Below are positions 1 to 11,274 of a stretch of DNA of 64,000 bases, piece after piece. This DNA is from Epiperipatus broadwayi (Eukaryota; Onychophora; Udeonychophora; Euonychophora; Peripatidae): contig JAQFVV010000255.1 in assembly GCA_028023455.1 (NCBI GenBank), positions 744,001 to 808,000 on the forward strand. The letters run 5' to 3'. Numbering within the stretch: the stretch's first letter is position 1; each line of letters starts with the position of its first letter. A program made the position numbers and the translations under genes. The notes under the pieces are model-generated. The model ran no database searches. It was not told where the DNA came from and saw only the letters and a list, made by a program, of their open reading frames with translations.

Positions 1-59
1 GAAAAATATTGCAGAATTACAAATTAACACAGATATGAAGAAAATCTCAACAGTTGTAA

Positions 60-1115
60 ATAAAACAGAAACCAATAAGCCAAACCACAGGAATGCTTGT
101 GATGGCTGGAAGTGCTATTGCTGTGGAGAGAAGAATCATTTAATGTAAAGCTGAAAATTTAAAAAAAAAGTCATATATGTAAATTAGTAGGACACTTGCC
201 ATATATTTATCAAAATAAAAAAAAATAGTATATGTAAAAATAGTAAAACCAAATGATATGCAGATATCACGGGGAAGCAGCAGCAAAGGAAAAACTGATA
301 TTAAGAAGATAAATGATATGGATGACAACTATATTTTGCTGGACATCCATATTTGTGAACAAAATGTTATGAAAATATATATTAGGGCAGGATTGTCAAT
401 AGCGTCATAAAATAATTGGGCAAAAATTATGAGAAAGTGTAAGAAGTATTTAATACTAGAGAAAACAAACATGATAGCAACTTGTAAATATGGTAAAAGG
501 ATCAAAATACATGGCCTGGTAACTGTATCTGTCAAATTTAATTCCAGAGTAAAATTTTCTATCAGTGATAAAAGTCTTTACTACTATATTGCATAAAAAT
601 TAATTTAGACCTTTGGAAATGTCTAATTATAATCAGAGATCTGAGATAAATATCGATAGTCATTAAAGATGGACCTGGCAGAGTTAAGCACAAGATTGTA
701 TGTTAAACAACTAATTGCTTATAGATCCTGTAAGATCTGATTAGCTTTAAAATCAAATTTGGAGAAAGCATTTCAAGATGTAGATAAAAGAGGTAGGAAG
801 AGTTAATCATGGACTATTCCAGTCATTGCAATAATGATGCCAAATGGGTCTCTTAATCTATGTGGAGCTTACCACATAACACTGAATAAATACATCAATA
901 AAAGATTATATCATGTTCACAAAATGTTAGCATTATTATAGGAAGTGAAATTCTTTGTGAAATTTGATGTAAGATCTGCATTTCTGCAAATACTCATTAT
1001 GATCAGAATGGCAGAACTATTTATCATCAGCACACATTTTAGATTATTTAAATGTAGAGAAATTACTCTAAGAGGTAATGATAGCACCAAATGTATTTCG
1101 GGCAAAAGTTATGAG
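60..1115 (+). pseudogene. Ty3/gypsy LTR-retrotransposon gag-pol relic (zinc knuckle and reverse transcriptase)
   Basis: This is a decayed piece of a Ty3/gypsy polyprotein. Near 97-140 the translation reads KCYCCGEKNH, the start of a CCHC zinc knuckle from the nucleocapsid end of Gag, followed by stops. From about 805 to 1100 the reading gives WTIPVIA, then MPNGSLNLCGAYHITLN, then FFVKFDVRSAFLQ. These match the order of reverse transcriptase blocks 'PV-K-dgs-R-CvDYr-LN' and 'fskiDlrsaf-Qi' in the gypsy family. Stop codons and frame changes lie between blocks. No LTR, integrase or complete protease is visible. The family call rests on block order and residues; it is a non-functional fragment that may continue left of the window. 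Confidence 0.7.
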
Positions 1116-1711
1116 ATTCTATTTTAAATATTTTTTATAAGTAATTAATTTTTTGCGAAGGGAGGTAATAACTATATTTTTCTTTATTTAAAATTTTTTG
1201 CAATGAACCTAGAGCATATCAAAAGATTAGAATAAATGCTCTACTGAAATCCAAACGAAGTGTTTAATAATTTTAAAAATTACATTATATGCTAAGTTTA
1301 GATAAGTGCGTATTTATAAGTATTGCATAATTATAAATATATTTTTCAAAACACTATGAAACATAGTATTAAGTTTAATAAATCATATTATTTATCATCA
1401 TTGTATTATCATAGAGATGATAGAATTTTGTTGTCCTATTGATAAAAATAATATACTACTGTTATAATTCTGTATGATTTTATTTTTCATATTAGATAGT
1501 CGGAATGAAGGCTATCTTATATTCGTTTATTTATTATACTTTATTATAATAGTAATAGTAACAAGTCAGATGTCACATGACTTATATATAGCTTGCACTT
1601 ACAAATATGTAAAATTAAGAGCGTGCTAATAGCTCTAAACAAGCTTTTTTTTTTTATTTATGATAAATGCTACTACAAGAGAAGGCATTCAAATCATTTT
1701 TATTTTAAATG

Positions 1712-1767
1712 GTCCCCATCCCCAGACCGGTTTCGACCTATGGGTCTCTTCAGTGAGGAGTTGGGAC
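1712..1767 (-). ncRNA. type I hammerhead ribozyme, HHR-A inverted copy
   Basis: Read on the minus strand: stem I strand TCCTCA, core CTGAAGA, stem II GACC-CATA-GGTC, GAAA, then ACCGGTC giving a tiny stem III (A-U and C-G pairs closing CG) and a GUC cleavage triplet, then TGGGGA, which pairs with TCCTCA. Outer stem I is GTCCC with GGGAC. Every invariant core base is present. Cleavage is predicted between 1725 and 1724. Confidence 0.85.
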
Positions 1768-2025
1768 ATTAGATCTAAAAAACCAACTCAAGCAAAGCAT
1801 TTATCTAAAAGATAATTGTTAGAAGAAGATCTGAAACTTTTAGACATCTACATGTCTTTAAAGTCAGCTAATATATGGAGTATCTGAATTAAGTTCAGTC
1901 CCATATGATTTTTTCAGTTGGAGAGCTGACTTTAAAGACATGTAGATGTCTAAAAGTTTCAGATCTTCTTCTAACAATTATCTTTTAGATAAATGCTTTG
2001 CTTGAGTTGGTTTTTTAGATCTAAT

Positions 2026-2081
2026 GTCCCAACTCCTCACTGAAGAGACCCATAGGTTGAAACTGGTCTGGGGATGGGGAC
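2026..2081 (+). ncRNA. type I hammerhead ribozyme, HHR-A first direct copy
   Basis: Core CTGAAGA at 2040-2046 and GAAA at 2059-2062. Stem II is GACC with GGTT, so its last pair is G-U. The stem III strand reads ACTGGTC instead of ACCGGTC. Core bases and the GUC site are retained, so this copy may be weaker but is probably still active. Confidence 0.8.
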
Positions 2082-2454
2082 CATTTAAAATAAAAATGAT
2101 TTGAATGCCTTCTCTTGTAGTAGCATTTATCATAAATAAAAAAAAAAAAGCTTGTTTAGAGCTATTAGCATGCTCTTAATTTTACATATTTGTAAGTGCA
2201 AGCTATATATAAGTCATGTGACATCTGACTTGTTACTATTACTATTATTATTTTGCTGTTGTGGCTTTAGCTAAATTAAAGAGCTAAGCCTACTAATATA
2301 TGGAGTATCTGAATTAAGTTCAGTCCCATATGATTTTTTCAGTTGGAGAGCTGACTTTAAAGACATGTAGATGTCTAAAAGTTTCAGATCTTCTTCTAAC
2401 AATTATCTTTTAGATAAATGCTTTGCTTGAGTTGGTTTTTTTTTTAGATCTAAT

Positions 2455-2510
2455 GTCCCAACTCCTCACTGAAGAGACCCATAGGTCGAAACCGGTCTGG
2501 GGATGGGGAC
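2455..2510 (+). ncRNA. type I hammerhead ribozyme, HHR-A second direct copy, intact
   Basis: CTGAAGA (2469-2475), stem II GACC-CATA-GGTC (2476-2487), GAAA (2488-2491), stem III ACCGGT and cleavage after C2497. Inner stem I is TCCTCA (2463-2468) with TGGGGA (2498-2503), one G-U pair. Outer stem I is GTCCC with GGGAC. There is an internal loop between the two, where natural type I hammerheads make loop-loop contacts. Confidence 0.87.
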
Positions 2511-2626
2511 CATTTAAAATAAAAATGATTTGAATGCCTTCTCTTGTAGTAGCATTTATCATAAATAAAAAAAAAAAAGCTTGTTTAGAGCTATTAGCAC
2601 GCTCTTAATTTTATATACTTTATTAT

Positions 2627-3555
2627 GCAGATATTTTAATTTTTAAAAAATTTTTAATGTTATCTTAGATTGTAAATATTTTCAAGTTTTATAAATTTAT
2701 TGTGTTATAAGTATAATGTTATTGAATTATAATAAAATTGTTGATGTCTTAAATTTATATAGTTTTAAGAGTTTGATTTGTCTGAGTATTTTTTTTTTGA
2801 TTCTTCATATCCACATACATGATCTATAAAGATTAATGGTTTGAAACATTACTTATTTGCATATGATATTGCAAAGATTATTGGGGATATTATTATTACA
2901 TATGATTAATTAATAAAAGTATATTATCATAATTATTCTTGTTATAGAAGACATAATTATTGGTGATTATGAGAATTGTCCAATACCAAAATATTTGAAA
3001 ACATAATATTTTTTTTATGAATGCCACACAAAAGAAATAAAAGATTATACGATGTTTTCTCAGAATCTTATGATTTTACTTATATTTTATTGAGGAGTGT
3101 TTATAATCAAATAAATGTGTGATTTTAAGAGTCGGTAAAGTGTTTTAATTGTTTGATGTTGTTTTGTAATGGTAGTTAAATATATGTAAAATCTCTCATT
3201 ATATTTAACTACATGGTGTTAATTTGTTTCTTATTATTATTACAAATGAACCCGAGATTTTAAATAATGATAGAGTTGTATAAAATGATGCTGAATAAGA
3301 ATTATCAGTTAATGTTAGATTTTAATATTATTTTATTAAAGGTATAGAAATTAATTTATTGTTTTTTCATAATAAATTTAATAAATTGTAAGTTAGGATT
3401 ATTCTAGATGTGTTTAAAAGACATGAGAGTATTACAAGATAGATTTTTTATATCATATAAGTAGAGATAATATTCTTATGCCATTGGGAATATATCTTTT
3501 GGGTATATCCTCATTGTTAGTCATTGTACCTTGCTGAATGTCTCATGTGAAAAGT
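2627..3555. other. no gene seen
   Basis: AT-rich sequence with homopolymer T runs and no convincing coding signal, RNA gene or repeat boundary. Confidence 0.6.
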
Positions 3556-3559
3556 TTTC

Positions 3560-3660
3560 ATAATTGTATAAGCTTGTGGTTAAGACCTGAAGAGGTCTCT
3601 ACTATCGCATTTTTACACGCATATTCTTGAGGTTACAGCCTTAGTAAATATTATTTTACA
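3560..3660 (+). repeat. interspersed repeat shared with 18.5-18.7 kb
   Basis: The stretch reading GCTTGTGGTTAAGACCTG through CTTGAGGTTACAGCC matches both arms of the inverted repeat at 18540-18700. It contains CTGAAGA followed by a possible short stem, reminiscent of a hammerhead core, but no GAAA follows at the right place. Function unknown. Confidence 0.5.
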
Positions 3661-3997
3661 TAATTGTATTAGTATTTTAGTCTAACCATATTTTAATTGT
3701 AATTATATGAGCTACTTGTAACTTAAATTATTAATAAAATAAATGAGCTGAATATTTAATTGAATCCTAATTATTTGTTATTGTTATAATTATTATTATA
3801 TTTATACTTGGTTAGTTTATTATATTTAATTATATGAAATATTGATTTTATTAGATATTAAACGTTAGAAATATATTTTGAGCTAGTCATAATAGTAATT
3901 ATCTTTAAAGTTATTATTTACCTAACTTGATTATAGTTTATGATAGTTATTTCATAGTTAGCTGGAGAGTTTTGTTAGATTTCTTTTAGGCAAGAGT

Positions 3998-3999
<2 letters not shown>

Positions 4000-4029
<30 letters not shown>
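4000..4029. repeat. (AT)n microsatellite
   Basis: Uninterrupted AT dinucleotides. The DNA from 3661 to about 4440 around it has no recognisable gene. Confidence 0.95.
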
Positions 4030-4031
<2 letters not shown>

Positions 4032-4729
4032 TGTCTAAAAATATGTGATGAAAGCATTTTATTTGTTACATGTTAAACTATTTCCATCATCTAGCTAAAT
4101 TGTTAAATATTTTTTAGAAAAATGTTTTCCAAATACATTTAATTATTAGTAATAGTAAATTGATTAATAACATAATTGAACTGTTGTCTTTTAAATTCAC
4201 TCAACATTGAATTTAAAATGATATTCTAACCAACTAGAGTATTCTGTTAAAGTTAACAGCCAGTAAAAATGTGGTATATTTATCTTAGAGTTCTAGATGT
4301 TTTTATTTTTTCAATTTAAGGGAAAGATTAATTAGTTGTTTCCATAGTCTATGAATTATCCTACTAAATTTATTTATGGAGTTATTTGCAATCATCCTGT
4401 GAACAGCTTCTTTAAATTTTTTTTTTTACTTTTTTGTTTCTATCCAATATAGTTGTTTTTCCCAATCCAAAATATGTTCAATGATGCATTTGACTTTTCT
4501 AAGTATGGCTTTTTAAATGCTTTTCCATGTAGTGTCTACTTGCACTAAGGTATATCCTTCTACAATCATATGTATATCATAGATATAAAACAAATTTTTA
4601 TGAGTAATAATTATCCACCAAGAATTCAAAATTGCTTCTCTTGACATAATGGAGCTATATGGCTTCATCATCAGGAAAAGCTCCATTAACATTATTAAGG
4701 CTGAACTTACAAACCAATTACTCACATAT

Positions 4730-5760
4730 GACTTCTAACCTGGCTTGATAACAATATTATCACCATGTTTTATATGACTGATAGTTGGTCTGTGGATCTA
4801 CTCCTTAGCAGAATCATTTCTAGTGTATATCTTAATTAATTTGAATACATGCTCTTTCCTATATACTTTGCACATACCCGCAACCTCATTTACACTTGCT
4901 ATGTAAATGATGTTTTTGTAGATGGTCCTAAATCTTTAATTCATGACATCAAATAAAACTTCAAACTCAGAATATAATGTACCATAGAATGGGAAGATCC
5001 TCACATTGAACTGTAATACCTTGATTTCAGTTACAGAGAGATATTTCTCATCTAAACTATAAGATGTGCCTTAAACCACAAAAATGAGAGGCTCTACACA
5101 CCCCAAATCAATCTCTATGCACTCTCATAAATTCATTGGTCTGTCTTCTTTACAGAAATTATCTCTTGTGTAAGTTTGATACTTCACAAAAAGCTAATAT
5201 TGAACAATATCTGAAAGACATAACTAGCATAGGCTTTAAATACAACCACCTTCGACAAGAGTTAAATAATTTTATTTTAAAATGAATTCTATCCTATCAA
5301 TCAACAAAAATATTAATAAAACCCTCTTGACAGCACATATTATCAGTTACCAATCCTCTCTGACAACTAACAGATTGATAAATAACTCCCAGGATAAACT
5401 TGATATAGATCAAGTTCCAAACACTGTGTACAAGATTATATGTTTACATACAGGATGCAACCTCATATATTATGGTAAGTTATGTGGATCCCTCTTCACT
5501 CAGCTTTCATAACACTAATATAAGTATAGAAGAGCCTCAGATAAACCTGAGCATAAGTCAATTTTTTGGAGTACAAGATCATTACTGCCATACATTTGAG
5601 CCTTCATTGGCCACCATCATGTGCATCAAAAAAATTACTGTAAGAGAAAGATCAAGGACTGGCTAATAGCTAATAACGACAACTCTATCAATTGAAGAAA
5701 ATCTTGCTTCCCACTTTCTGAGAAATGGACTATCTAATCTGCATAAACTTAGAATATCTT
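4730..5760 (+). pseudogene. Penelope-like element relic: reverse transcriptase thumb and GIY-YIG endonuclease
   Basis: Around 4890-4950 the translation gives CYVNDVFVDG, a degenerate YxDD active-site motif, followed by TIEWEDPH and then YLD near 4975-5025, matching the conserved 'FTIE...LPFLD' block of PLE reverse transcriptases. Near 5350-5480 the ORF at 5282-5512 reads TNRLINNSQDK, then VYKIICLHTGCNLIYYG, the start of a GIY-YIG nuclease. The frame then shifts and continues as RRASDKPEHKS, which aligns with the better preserved copy at 29.1-29.6 kb. The active-site aspartate is changed to asparagine and stops and shifts are present, so the copy is dead. The 5' end and terminal repeats are not visible; sequence from about 4440 may belong to it. 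Confidence 0.75.
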
Positions 5761-5829
5761 TCAATTATATACATATATACACCTATATTTTTCCATTCCT
5801 ACACACATTTATTCTGTCTTATCAGGCAA

Positions 5830-6095
5830 TTGAGAAGAAAGTCCATAGTGTTTCTTGATCTTAAAGTCAGAGATAAAAATCCAATAAGCTCATGATGCTG
5901 ACTAATGCATAGTGGCTAGCAGCTCGTCCATGTCTGTATACTATATGAATAATCACATAGTAATAACAACAGCAATAACAAAAACATATGGAGTGGACAT
6001 TTAGGGATTTGCCCAGCTTGATTCCTTTAAGACCTGCAAGAGGAATCAAAGTGTTTCTTTCAGTTAACATCAAATTCCTTTCTGCAGCCACTTGA
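5830..6095 (+). repeat. interspersed repeat, copy 1 (second copy at 62.6 kb)
   Basis: The stretch running from GTGTTTCTTGATCTTA through ATGAATAATCACATAGTAAT to GAGTGGACATT recurs at 62590-62860 in the same orientation at moderate identity. No coding potential or clear ends; in both places it lies beside an RTE copy. Confidence 0.65.
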
Positions 6096-6179
6096 TAATG
6101 ATTTTTTTATGTAGGTATTTATAACTGCAGATCACTTTCAAATGAATGAAAATTGTAAGAATTGGAAGAACTGCCTCAT

Positions 6180-7973
6180 TTTAAATGAGACATTTCTTTG
6201 CACTTCGTGAAGTTAGAAGAAAAGGTGAAGAGGCAATTGATTTAAAAAGTGGACATGTTCTCTACTATAAAGATACAAATATTAGAAATACAAGTGGAGT
6301 AAGATTCATTACAAATAAAAATTGGAAGAACATATTGGGAAGATTGATGGTGTGTCAGACAGTGTGACAAGATTAATTATTCAACTTAATAGCAGATACC
6401 AAATGCAGATAATTCAGGTTTATGCCCCAACAAGTTCTCATAATGATGGAGTATAAATTTTTTATATGGATGTACAAAAAGTTTTTGATCAGATTAAACA
6501 ACATTTTAAAATTGTTATTGGAGACTTAAATGCTATAATTGGTAAACAAATGAAAGATGAAAGTGCTGTAGGTAAATTTTCTTATGGTAATAGAAATGAT
6601 ATAACACATAGGCTTGTGAAGTTTGCAGAAAAAGAAAAAAATTATATTAGAAATTCTTTTTTTGAGAAAAATGTTAAAAGGAAATGGACATGGAAGCATC
6701 CAAATGAAGGTACAGCAGAATTGGATTATATTTTAACTAACAGAAAAAACATATTTCAAGATTATAATGTCCTTAATAAATTCAACACAGGAAGCGATCA
6801 TCAATTAGTAAGATGGAAAATACATATTAATGCAAAACTAAAGAGACAAAAATTATTAAGAAACACAATATTTACAGTTGATATTCCTAATTTTCAGAAA
6901 CATTCTTTGCAAATTGTTTTTAAGTATTATTAGATTTTGAACATGATTCAGATATGTATGAAATTAATAGGAAAATAATTGATACACTTTTTAAAATGGC
7001 AACAAAAATAGCTGATAGAAAAATCAGCAATTGGCTAATAAAATTTTTACTGAGACTAGAGAATTTTATGAAGAAAAGAAGGAATATGAAGATATATGAA
7101 AATGATGCATTAAAAAGGATTGAATGTCTCCAATTTTGCAAACCATGCAAAAAAGAGTGAATAATGTTATGAGAGAGTATAATTGTGAACCAGCAAGGAA
7201 AGCTGTAGAAGATAATAAAAGTCTCAAGAGTTTAAAAGAACATTTTGGTATTGGAAGATAACTTATATCTGCAATAAATAAAAAAGTGGAACTATTACTA
7301 AAAAGTGAGATGATATCATGAAATGGGTAGAAGAGTTCTATCAAGAATAAAGAACAAGTACCTCCTACCTGTATTATATCTTCTGAATTGCCCAGGATTT
7401 TAAATGGAGAAGTCAGACATGCAATTAAATTTATGAAGAAAGGAAAAGCTCCAGGTAAGTATAAAATTATAATCGATAATTTTAAAAGAAACAGTTGAAA
7501 AAATAAAATTTTTTGGGCAAAGTTATATACCAAATGTCTAAATGATAAAGATGTAACAGATGATTGAAAGAAAGCTATATTAATATTTAAAAAGATGATG
7601 AAGTAGATCTTAGAAATTACAGACCTGTCAGTTTTTGATCAGTTTTCGACAAAATTTTTGCAAAGATAATTACAATTCATCTATAGAGAACTTTGGATTT
7701 TAACCAACCAAAAGACAAGCTGGATTTAAAAAGTGATTTTAGTAAATTAGATCATATTCAAGTATTCAGAGAAGTTACTAGAAATACCAATGAATATGAG
7801 TTGCCATTATGCTTTGGATTTGTTGATTATGAAAAGGTATTTGATTCTATAAGCATTTCTTAAGTGATTAAAGCATTGGATCATCAAGATATAGACCCGA
7901 GAATATTCTTATAATCTGAAGAATATTTATAAAAATGCAACAGCAACTATTGGATTACATAACTAGGAAAATA
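6180..7973 (+). pseudogene. RTE-type LINE copy R1, endonuclease and reverse transcriptase part
   Basis: This is a non-LTR retrotransposon of the RTE type. The reading starts with LREVRRKGEE (about 6200), the first conserved block of an APE-like endonuclease. The longest frame, 6466-6933, carries IVIGDLNAIIG, then TWKHPNEGTAELDYILTNR, and the catalytic SDHQLV. Reverse transcriptase traces follow: FGFVDYEKVFDSI near 7810-7850. Several frameshifts and stops separate the pieces, for example at 6933, so it is a pseudogene. The sequence breaks at 7973 and resumes at 9221 after an inserted block. R4 at 35.7-38.0 kb is a close relative and helps to align the parts. Confidence 0.88.
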
Positions 7974-8009
7974 GTTAAAGCTTTACTTCATTGGCATATA
8001 AAATCCATA

Positions 8010-8042
<33 letters not shown>

Positions 8043-8049
8043 CACGTGC

Positions 8050-8392
8050 ACGCTTTGTGCACAGATAATGAAGCTGATAATAGTAAATAAAATAAATAAT
8101 ATTATACAATAATTAAAGCTGAGTGCTTTTGGGAGGATTCATACTTCCACATTTATAGCTACTCGAATTTTGTTAAGAACTATACAAATGTTAATGCAAA
8201 TGTATGCAAATTAATGTAAAATAGCTACAGAGACCATTTTCAAGAAAGAGAAAAGCAGGCCTCTCTTCTATTGATTGATGTAGGGTCACTTACTATGTAG
8301 TGTGCTTCCCTGACCTTACATTTGATGTCATTTCTCTGCCAGTATTGTCTGCTCTGAGAGAAATGACATCATTATCTGTGTACAAAGCACAT
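8050..8392. repeat. foldback segment
   Basis: GCTTTGTGCACAGATAATG (8051-8069) is nearly the reverse complement of CATTATCTGTGTACAAAGC (about 8370-8390). Inside, GATGTCATTTCTCT is inverted relative to AGAGAAATGACATC. Both arms therefore end in GAAATGACATC, a string compatible with the GAAA and stem III part of a hammerhead, but no CUGANGA with a stem II is evident. Confidence 0.6.
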
Positions 8393-8440
8393 ATATATAT
8401 AAACTTAAATAATTAATGGTATAAATAATATTATAATTTT

Positions 8441-8496
8441 AATTCTTTTGAAGCGCTTGCGATTACATAGTAATTCTCGTCAGCTTTAACTGAATT
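8441..8496 (-). ncRNA. hammerhead ribozyme in PLE-1 3' end (core damaged)
   Basis: On the minus strand: AATTC, CTGACGA, stem II near GATTAC-TAT-GTAATC with one bulge, then GCAA where GAAA is required, then GCGCTT and GAATT, which pairs with AATTC as outer stem I. The A13-to-C change should abolish cleavage. Confidence 0.65.
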
Positions 8497-8966
8497 TCAA
8501 TTTTTTTTTAAAACTTAATGCTACATATATTTCCATAAGCTGTGTATGGCTGTATTTGCAACTTACTTATTAATAACATCATCCTTATATTTATCAATCA
8601 AAATTGCCTCCTTAATTTTTTTATTTTTTTTCTTCCTGCCATTAATATTTTTATTTTATTACTATTAAATGCAAACCTATAATTACAAGTTTTTTCATGG
8701 TCAAAGAATACCAAAGCTGTATTAAATTGACTATTTACATTATTTTTAATTCGATTATATAATAATAGATGCTCCTTCAATCTTTTTTTTATAGAACATC
8801 TCGATTCGCCGATATATAATTTTTGACATCCACATGAAATCTAATAAATTATATTACTTCTTTGATTAATAAATATAAGGATGATGTTATTAATAGGCAA
8901 GTTGCAAATATGGCCATACACAGCTTATGGAAAGATACTTAACTTTAAGTTTTAAAAAAAAATTGA

Positions 8967-9022
8967 AATTCAGTTAAAGCTGACGAAGATTACTACATAA
9001 TTGAAAGCACTTCAAATAAATT
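8967..9022 (+). ncRNA. hammerhead ribozyme in PLE-1 inverted 5' copy
   Basis: CTGACGA at 8980-8986, one extra A, GATTA paired with TAATT, GAAA at 9003-9006, then GCACTTC. Stem III is reduced to A-U and G-C pairs around CA. AATTC with AATT forms outer stem I. The core is present; stem I next to the core is weak. Confidence 0.62.
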
Positions 9023-9069
9023 TAAATTATAATATTGTTTATAGTGTTAATTATTTAAGTTTTTATATA

Positions 9070-9099
9070 TAATATTTTCTATAATGGGTATTGTACTTT

Positions 9100-9137
<38 letters not shown>

Positions 9138-9158
9138 AAAGTACAATACCCATTATAG

Positions 9159-9205
<47 letters not shown>
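9070..9205. repeat. (AT)n hairpin plus (AT)n tract
   Basis: A 29-bp arm at 9076-9104 (containing ATAATGGGTATTGTACTTTT) has its exact reverse complement at 9133-9161, with (AT)n as the loop. A second long (AT)n follows to 9205. It could form a cruciform. Confidence 0.9.
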
Positions 9206-9209
<4 letters not shown>

Positions 9210-9220
9210 CTAGGAAGATA

Positions 9221-9922
9221 AGATTGAGAAGGGTGTAAGACAAGATGTTTTCATGTCTCCAAAACTTTTACAGTAGTGCTAAAATAAATATTTTGTGGAT
9301 TAAAATGGGTATCTAAAAGAGTAAAAGTAAATGAAGATGATTTAAGTCAAACAGCAACAAATAACTTGGTCATATTATTAGTACAGATGAAAATATAATG
9401 GATAAAATTAATCATAGAATTAAATTTGATTGAAGTGCTTTTGGTAGAAATAACTTAATATTAAAAGGAAATATGCCTATGAATTTGAAAAGGAAGATTT
9501 TTAATAAGTGTGTTTTATCAGTTCTTATTTATGGATATGAGACTTGGACAGTTAATAGAAGAGCAATATAAAGTCTTTGACCACTCAAAAAAGTGTGGAG
9601 AGATGCATGCTAGAAATAACAAGAAGAGATTGAAAACAAACAGGTGTTATTAACATTGTTGAAAGAATTAAAAGTCTGAAGTGGAGTTGGGCTGGACATA
9701 TTGTTAGAAGAAATTATAGTAGATGGGCAATTGAAATCTTAAACCAAATTTGAAGAGATTGTAAAAGAACCAGAAAGAGACCACATGTGAGATGGATGGA
9801 TGAAATAAGAACGTGCAGGAATGGTTGGAGAAGAGAGGCTAGAGATTGGAAATGTAATGAACTTGGAGAGATCTTCATCTTGCAGTGGATTGATAATGGT
9901 TGACAATGATGACAATGACACC
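9221..9922 (+). pseudogene. RTE copy R1, 3' part
   Basis: The RTE copy resumes after the insertion. The end of the reverse transcriptase region and the C-terminal part are recognisable: near 9440-9560 words like FGRNNLILKGNMP and LIYGYETWT appear in shifted frames, and near 9680-9800 WSWAGH and CKRTRKRPHVRWMDEIR. It ends in a decayed TGA-rich tail at about 9895-9922, as RTE elements do. Confidence 0.85.
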
Positions 9923-11274
9923 TATATTCCATGGTCATTCTAATTCTGTGGGTATGAAGACATAGAAAGCCCCTGAAAGCGTTTAGCTGCCTTGGTATTA
10001 TCGTTATTCAATTATAGCTTTTCCTTCGTTTGCGTTTCAGTGCTTAATTTATATTTATATTACATTTGTCTGGAGAAAGTTACTCACCTTTTATAATTAT
10101 AATAAATAAACAATAATAATAAACATCAAAATAAAAATCAATAATATTGTAAGTATTGTAATGTTCATATACACAGGAAAATATCAGCATTTATATCGAG
10201 TAGTGAGACAAATATAAACAGTGGATTTATACTATCACTAAAGGATAGAGCAAATAAAATTTGTTTGTGGCTTGTAAAAATAAACAGTAATTACAGAGAG
10301 TAAAGTATATTGGCCAAAAAAGCTCACATATCACAAAAAAAAAAAAAACTCCTTAACTCAACCTTGTATAATAATTTATATTATTTAGCAATCAATCATT
10401 CATCTTACCCTGAAAAAAACAAAAAGGGAGAAATCGGAAGAACCCTCATAGATAAAAAATATTGCTTATAATTTTTTTTATTATTATTTTTGATAGAATA
10501 CTTTGTTGGCTAGCTGATATCGCATTTATTTGCTTTAACAATCATTAATCAAGCCAGCAAACCTGAAAGAAAGGGGGGGGGTGCTAATTGAAATATTTTG
10601 TTTCATACTACATTATTGCTAACAACTGGATGCATTTAGAAAAGTACAAATAAAGTTTGAATTTTACTAAAAAAATTTAATAATTCAAATAGATAATGGA
10701 AATAGTCCAACATATAACAACGAATATATATATACAGACACACATACAAATTGAAGATAAAAATGGTTTATAATTAAAAGTACATTAAATATTTTGTTTA
10801 TATTTTTAATTTCAAATTTTATGTACGTATTTTTATCTATAGATTATGACTAACATTTAAAAGTGTTCTATTAAATTATGTATAAATCTTATTTGAAATA
10901 TTATTTTTATTATAGCTTTTTGATATAATAAATAATTTTTTAATGCTTAAAATAATTATATGTGCAAAAAAATAAGATTTATAACTCATAAACAATTTAA
11001 ATAATTTAATAGATATTAGGTAAAATCTCCAGATAGGTAGTTATATAGTATAAAAAAATAAAGATATATTCTAAAAATAAAGCTAAGAAATATAATTTGA
11101 AAGAAATATTTTATGAATGCATATATATTGAATGTAAAAATGTGTGTGTGCGGGTGGATATAAATGCATGCATACAAAGAAACTTCTATATATTGTCTTT
11201 ATGAAAGTTTGTAATGATGGTATTTTAGTTGTATTTATATATTGGACTATTTCCATCATTTAATATAAAATATT
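9923..11274. other. no gene seen
   Basis: AT-rich DNA. The stretch near 10640-10720 (AATGGAAATAGTCCAACATA) has a weaker relative near 44940-44970, and TTTCCATCAT stretches recur near 4080 and 11250: remnants of an unnamed repeat. Confidence 0.5.

Larger units (their letters stand above)
1535..2626 (+). mobile_element. HHR-A: composite retrozyme-like element, inverted partial unit plus about 1.8 direct units
   Basis: A repeat unit of about 428 bp is present once as an inverted partial copy (about 1556-1870, minus) and then as direct copies (about 1871-2255 and 2297-2612, plus). The direct copies are nearly identical: the ribozyme cores at 2040 and 2469 are 429 bp apart. All three copies carry a hammerhead ribozyme. 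The whole block is flanked by an exact 13-bp direct repeat, TATACTTTATTAT, at 1535-1547 and 2614-2626, read as a target-site duplication; so the composite inserted as one unit. No open reading frame is present, so the element is non-autonomous. Oligo(A) and oligo(T) runs of 9-12 bases occur inside each unit. The closest known analogues are animal retrozymes and schistosome Sm-alpha repeats. Confidence 0.8.
8393..9075 (-). mobile_element. PLE-1: Penelope-like element fragment with inverted, ribozyme-bearing ends
   Basis: Coding sense is minus. The frame at about 8595-8845 gives ISCGCQKLYIGESRCS, then KKRLKEHLLLYNR: a GIY-YIG endonuclease like that at 33.7-34.3 kb. The 3' end (8393-8610) is repeated in inverted orientation at the 5' side (about 8860-9070); for example TTAATAACATCATCCTTATA at 8570 against its reverse complement near 8878. 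PLEs are known for pLTR repeats that can be inverted at the 5' side. Both arms carry hammerhead-like motifs. Most of the polymerase is missing, so this is a 5'-truncated copy. Confidence 0.75.
7959..9220. mobile_element. composite insertion into RTE R1, flanked by a 15-bp target duplication
   Basis: The R1 sequence ATAACTAGGAAAATA (7959-7973) is repeated as ATAACTAGGAAGATA (9206-9220), with one mismatch. Between them lie a (TG)n tract near 8020-8045, a foldback segment, a PLE fragment with ribozyme-bearing inverted ends, and (AT)n hairpins. R1 is colinear across the gap, so the block is a later insertion. Confidence 0.75.

Noticed and set aside
945-1127. Short open frames 140-535 (minus) and 917-1127 (both strands) as small genes
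   Set aside because: They overlap the plus-strand Ty3/gypsy relic, whose residues explain the conserved pattern; the minus frames are shadows.
7066-7533. 155-residue minus-strand frame in RTE R1
   Set aside because: Antisense shadow of the RTE coding strand; no conserved residues of its own.
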